49,584 nucleotides of DNA from Oppiella nova (Eukaryota > Arthropoda > Arachnida > Sarcoptiformes > Oppiidae): contig CAJPVJ010000062.1 of NCBI GenBank assembly GCA_905397405.1, positions 1 through 49,584 of the forward strand. The letters are read 5' to 3'. Every line of letters begins with the position of its first letter. The stretch's first letter is position 1. Both the position numbers and the translations under genes were made by a program. Below are positions 46,737-49,584 of this stretch, piece by piece. Below the pieces are notes generated by a model. That model did not search any database. It saw nothing but the letters and a program-made list of their open reading frames with translations, and was not told where the DNA came from.

Positions 46737-48091
46737 ACGTTCACAGAGTATAGTCGTGATAATTATGTACCATTGCATTCAGGTGTGTCGGGTGTCTGTA
46801 GTTTTGTGGTTATTTTCTTTGCTCACAAACATTATATAATTTTCTCATTTCTTTATTTCATCCACAGTTCAGCTCTTTTCCTCTATTAAAACAAAAGTTT
46901 AATTCCGATTAAATGTAATGAAAAACATGAGATTTTCATTTTACAATTAAAAACTTAATCATATTTTTATGATAAGAATGAGTGTTTGTCTCATTTACTG
47001 TTGATTTTGGATTTTATTTGTATTTAGCAGACACTGGAAATGCTGTATATTTTAAACGCAAATCTAATTATTTATTGAGGAAATAATTTTTGTTAAGAAA
47101 CGGACACTTAATCTCTATTATGGGATTTAATGTGACTTTTTTCCTGATTCTCCATCAAAAACCTGAATAAAAATTATTTTTAGTTTTTTTGTTGTTATTC
47201 TAGAGAATAGTCTTATATTTATGAGGTTTAAGAGGGAGTCGGAGGAGCAGTAGAAGTCGACTACCATTTCTGTAGGGATTTATCCGCATTCAATGGGATA
47301 TTTGTGAAGCTTTTGTGTAATTATAGTTATCGGTTTTTGTTGCACCGGCAGCTTTTGCCATTGTGGACGCTGAGAGATAATCCCATTGCATAATTCATTG
47401 GCTCAAACGGTTGTCCCTTTTCCGGTGAATTACGAACAATATATTAATGTGCACTACAATGGTCTCAATAGTCTACTGTATTATTCCGATACAACACTCC
47501 CAATACTCTACCGATCCATACGCTATCTCTTCATAAAAATCGTATCATATGTCTGACTAAGAATACCGATGACTACTGTGGGAGGGGTAGTAGTACTCGA
47601 CTTATTGTGTTTAATAGGGACCTGTTTTATTCATTTGCAGGAATGTCACACATTTTAAAGTCTACCCAAAATTGAGTTCAATGTCTAAAGGGATGCTAAT
47701 GCGAGACAGAAGTAACAAACGCTCTTATGTTACATAATATATTACAGCGTTTGTCACTGAATTCAAAGTCAGTTATTACTGCAACTGTCAGTTTTGTCAC
47801 TCGTTATGATAATTCACATTTGATTACAAGTATATAATGAAGCACTGATTGAGACTGTGATGACAAACCCCTCTCTGGGTCTCACACTAACCAATAGATA
47901 ACTACACGTCTAATGCAGCGAAAGAGTGGGGCAAACGTTTCAATGTTAATACGATTCCTCAGTCAGAGACTCAGTGTTACATCAAATCAAATCTCAACGG
48001 ATGTGAACATAAAAGTGCTAAAAGGGAAGACACATGAGATAGACTCGTATACTGTAATGCAATGAGAGTTATATTTAGCTTTAAATTTCGT

Positions 48092-48137
<46 letters not shown>

Positions 48138-48739
48138 TAAGAGTAATGAGAGTGATGTGAGAGATGTGGGAGTTTTGGAGTTGAGAGCGAAATATAATTT
48201 TGATGTAACGCTTGGTAGGAGTTAATGACATTTGCGACGACAATGGCTTTCAATGGAAAATAATATTATTGTAAATCTAAAAGAGAAATTGAATCCATTT
48301 GTTAGCGTAATATTGACTCATAAGGTGCTATAAATTATAATGTGTTTCATACCCTTAAAAGCGTATGTCATATACGAGTCTCAGTTGGCCAGAGGGACAG
48401 GGATTGTAATTTTCAAAAGTGATTCTTACAAATGCATTATACAATATCGCATTATATCCAACAAAAAAATATCTTTTTATGCCTTATTGTGTTATATTTT
48501 GATATATCACTTGTTTTGCGAGATATGAGATACGTTATTGCAAATCAAAAAATGTGATACAGTTTTGCCTTAAGCCCATTCACAATGGAAATCAAACTAT
48601 AGCCTTACTTTCAAACCCAATACTTACGGAAAATATATTGAGAATATTTGTGTAAAATGTGTTTTTCTGATGAAAACAATACTCTATGAAATGTGACATT
48701 TTTACTAATATACATCTTTTATCTGTTTGCTATCCACAG

Positions 48740-48798
48740 GTTTATAAACGCCAGAAGACGTATTGTTCAGCCAATGATTGACCAGTCAAACAGAGCAG
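48740..48798 (+). CDS. hth: hth coding exon 10: homeodomain recognition helix end
   Basis: A 59-bp exon completing Trp354 and encoding residues 355-373: FINARRRIVQPMIDQSNRA. This is identical to Hth and MEIS1 and includes the Asn and Arg residues (WFINARRR) that contact DNA. The acceptor is TATCCACAG and the donor GTATGG, phase 1. Confidence 0.97.
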
Positions 48799-49180
48799 GT
48801 ATGGCCACCACTTTGCATTTGGCATCAATGAATATTTGACTCCATTTCCAAGTTGTGGACTCAAAAACTGAGTCCAAAACTTTGTCACAAAAGGAGAGAC
48901 TTGTAGTGAAAGAGCGAGAGAGTGAAGAGAAGCCCATTTGGGTGTTTGGCAATCACTCGATGCGATTCCAGTGCCAAAGAATTGAGTTTTGCTGGCCGTG
49001 CGTATCGCAAATTGACAGCACATGTGATTGATTGCCATCCAGTTGTGCCTCTCAGACAAGAAATGCACAGTTTTTGCCCAAATTGAGAGCATTTGATGCA
49101 TTACTTTGCCATACATTTTGTGCATTAAATTCCATACAATTCACCAATACTTGCATTAGACGGATGGCCATTGAAATGAG

Positions 49181-49216
<36 letters not shown>

Positions 49217-49301
49217 GCGAGTGATGCTCAGCTGTGATACGGAAATGGTTTTTCTCATTAAATGATTTTTTATATAATATGATGGTGTCATTGATGTGCA
49301 G
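48799..49301 (+). other. hth: hth intron 10 (503 bp)
   Basis: Donor GTATGG and acceptor GATGTGCAG. It includes a (CT)n tract at 49180-49216, about 85 bp before the acceptor. Confidence 0.85.
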
Positions 49302-49397
49302 ATCTGGGCGGTTCGATCGGTAGTGCCGGCGGAGCGTACAGTCCCGATGGAAGTATGGGTTATATGATGGATGGCAGCCAACAGTTCAGGCCACCAG
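49302..49397 (+). CDS. hth: hth coding exon 11: C-terminal region (gene continues)
   Basis: It encodes residues 374-405 plus one base: DLGGSIGSAGGAYSPDG then SMGYMMDGSQQFRPPG. MGYMMD matches Drosophila Hth, and AYSPDG resembles MEIS PYNPDG. The following donor is GTATTT, phase 1, which is weaker than the others. No stop codon has been reached, so at least one more coding exon is expected to the right. Confidence 0.93.
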
Positions 49398-49584
49398 GTA
49401 TTTGCATAACTCTTATAATCCCTTATAAATAAGCATTACATGAATGGAGTGAGAATTATGTCGAATTAATCCTTAAAATAATATATTCACCGAAAAATAA
49501 TGAGAAATTGAGTTTTTCTTTCTCTCGAAAATAACTTTTGATGGATTACTTCAATGCTATATATAATACATGACTTGAAGGTCG
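49398..49584 (+). other. hth: Start of hth intron 11 (to window edge)
   Basis: AT-rich sequence after the exon 11 donor. The final exon or exons, expected to encode the Meis C-terminus, are not in the window. Confidence 0.7.

Larger units (their letters stand above)
36638..48739 (+). other. hth: hth intron 9 (12,102 bp)
   Basis: It interrupts the recognition helix between the second and third base of the Trp codon of WFINARRR. It holds (CT)n or (GA)n tracts at 37988-38028, 40203-40246, 41526-41552, 42308-42354, 43233-43268, 43636-43656, 44493-44520, 45356-45404, 46696-46734 and 48096-48133, the highest density in the gene. It also holds a 128-bp tandem duplication at 39502-39757 and a TGG-rich patch near 39990. 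No supported gene is seen. Confidence 0.75.

Overview
The window looks like nuclear DNA of an arthropod, most likely a chelicerate and probably an acariform mite. This rests on three observations: short spliceosomal introns with GT..AG ends in one gene, a TALE homeobox gene that shares features with both Drosophila homothorax and vertebrate MEIS, and an F-box/leucine-rich-type protein with the DRFGDDLCQLLLSYL signature that I associate from memory with expanded mite families. The taxon call is an inference. The DNA is AT-rich, and there is no sign of bacterial or plasmid sequence.

Layout. (1) 1-2048, minus strand: two tandem F-box gene copies. The left one is cut by the window edge and shows only its N-terminus (1-177). 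The right one (623-2048) is probably a pseudogene, with two frame changes and no start codon. (2) 2286-3219, plus strand: MED6, a Mediator head subunit, in three exons. It has a 49-bp first intron and a stop-free 72-bp second intron that ordinary ORF calling would translate. (3) 3220-7327: intergenic and upstream DNA with (GA)n tracts, a 66-bp-arm fold-back with a third copy nearby, a 127-bp direct repeat and a 129-bp perfect inverted repeat. (4) 7328 to the right edge, plus strand: one large gene, homothorax/Meis. Eleven coding exons can be placed, encoding the first 405 residues; the C-terminal exon or exons lie beyond 49584.

The hth exons were placed by codon phase, splice sites and similarity to Meis proteins: 7328-7339, 7672-7859, 8377-8518, 8758-8808, 9114-9164, 10854-11096, 18232-18376, 35773-35924, 36561-36637, 48740-48798, 49302-49397. 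Exons 1-6 are compact and encode the N-terminus and the PBX/Exd-binding MEIS domain. Introns 6, 7 and 9 are about 7.1, 17.4 and 12.1 kb and separate the MEIS domain from the homeodomain, and the two halves of the homeodomain from each other. These introns show no convincing nested gene. They are AT-rich and punctuated by (GA)n or (CT)n tracts, 28 in the whole window.

I see no CRISPR array, prokaryotic mobile element, rRNA, tRNA or recognisable transposon, and no undescribed multi-gene system. The observations most worth checking are the inverted repeat enclosing the hth start-codon exon, a possible homeodomain-less hth isoform made by reading into intron 7, the exitron-like MED6 intron, and the density and paired orientations of the GA/CT tracts.
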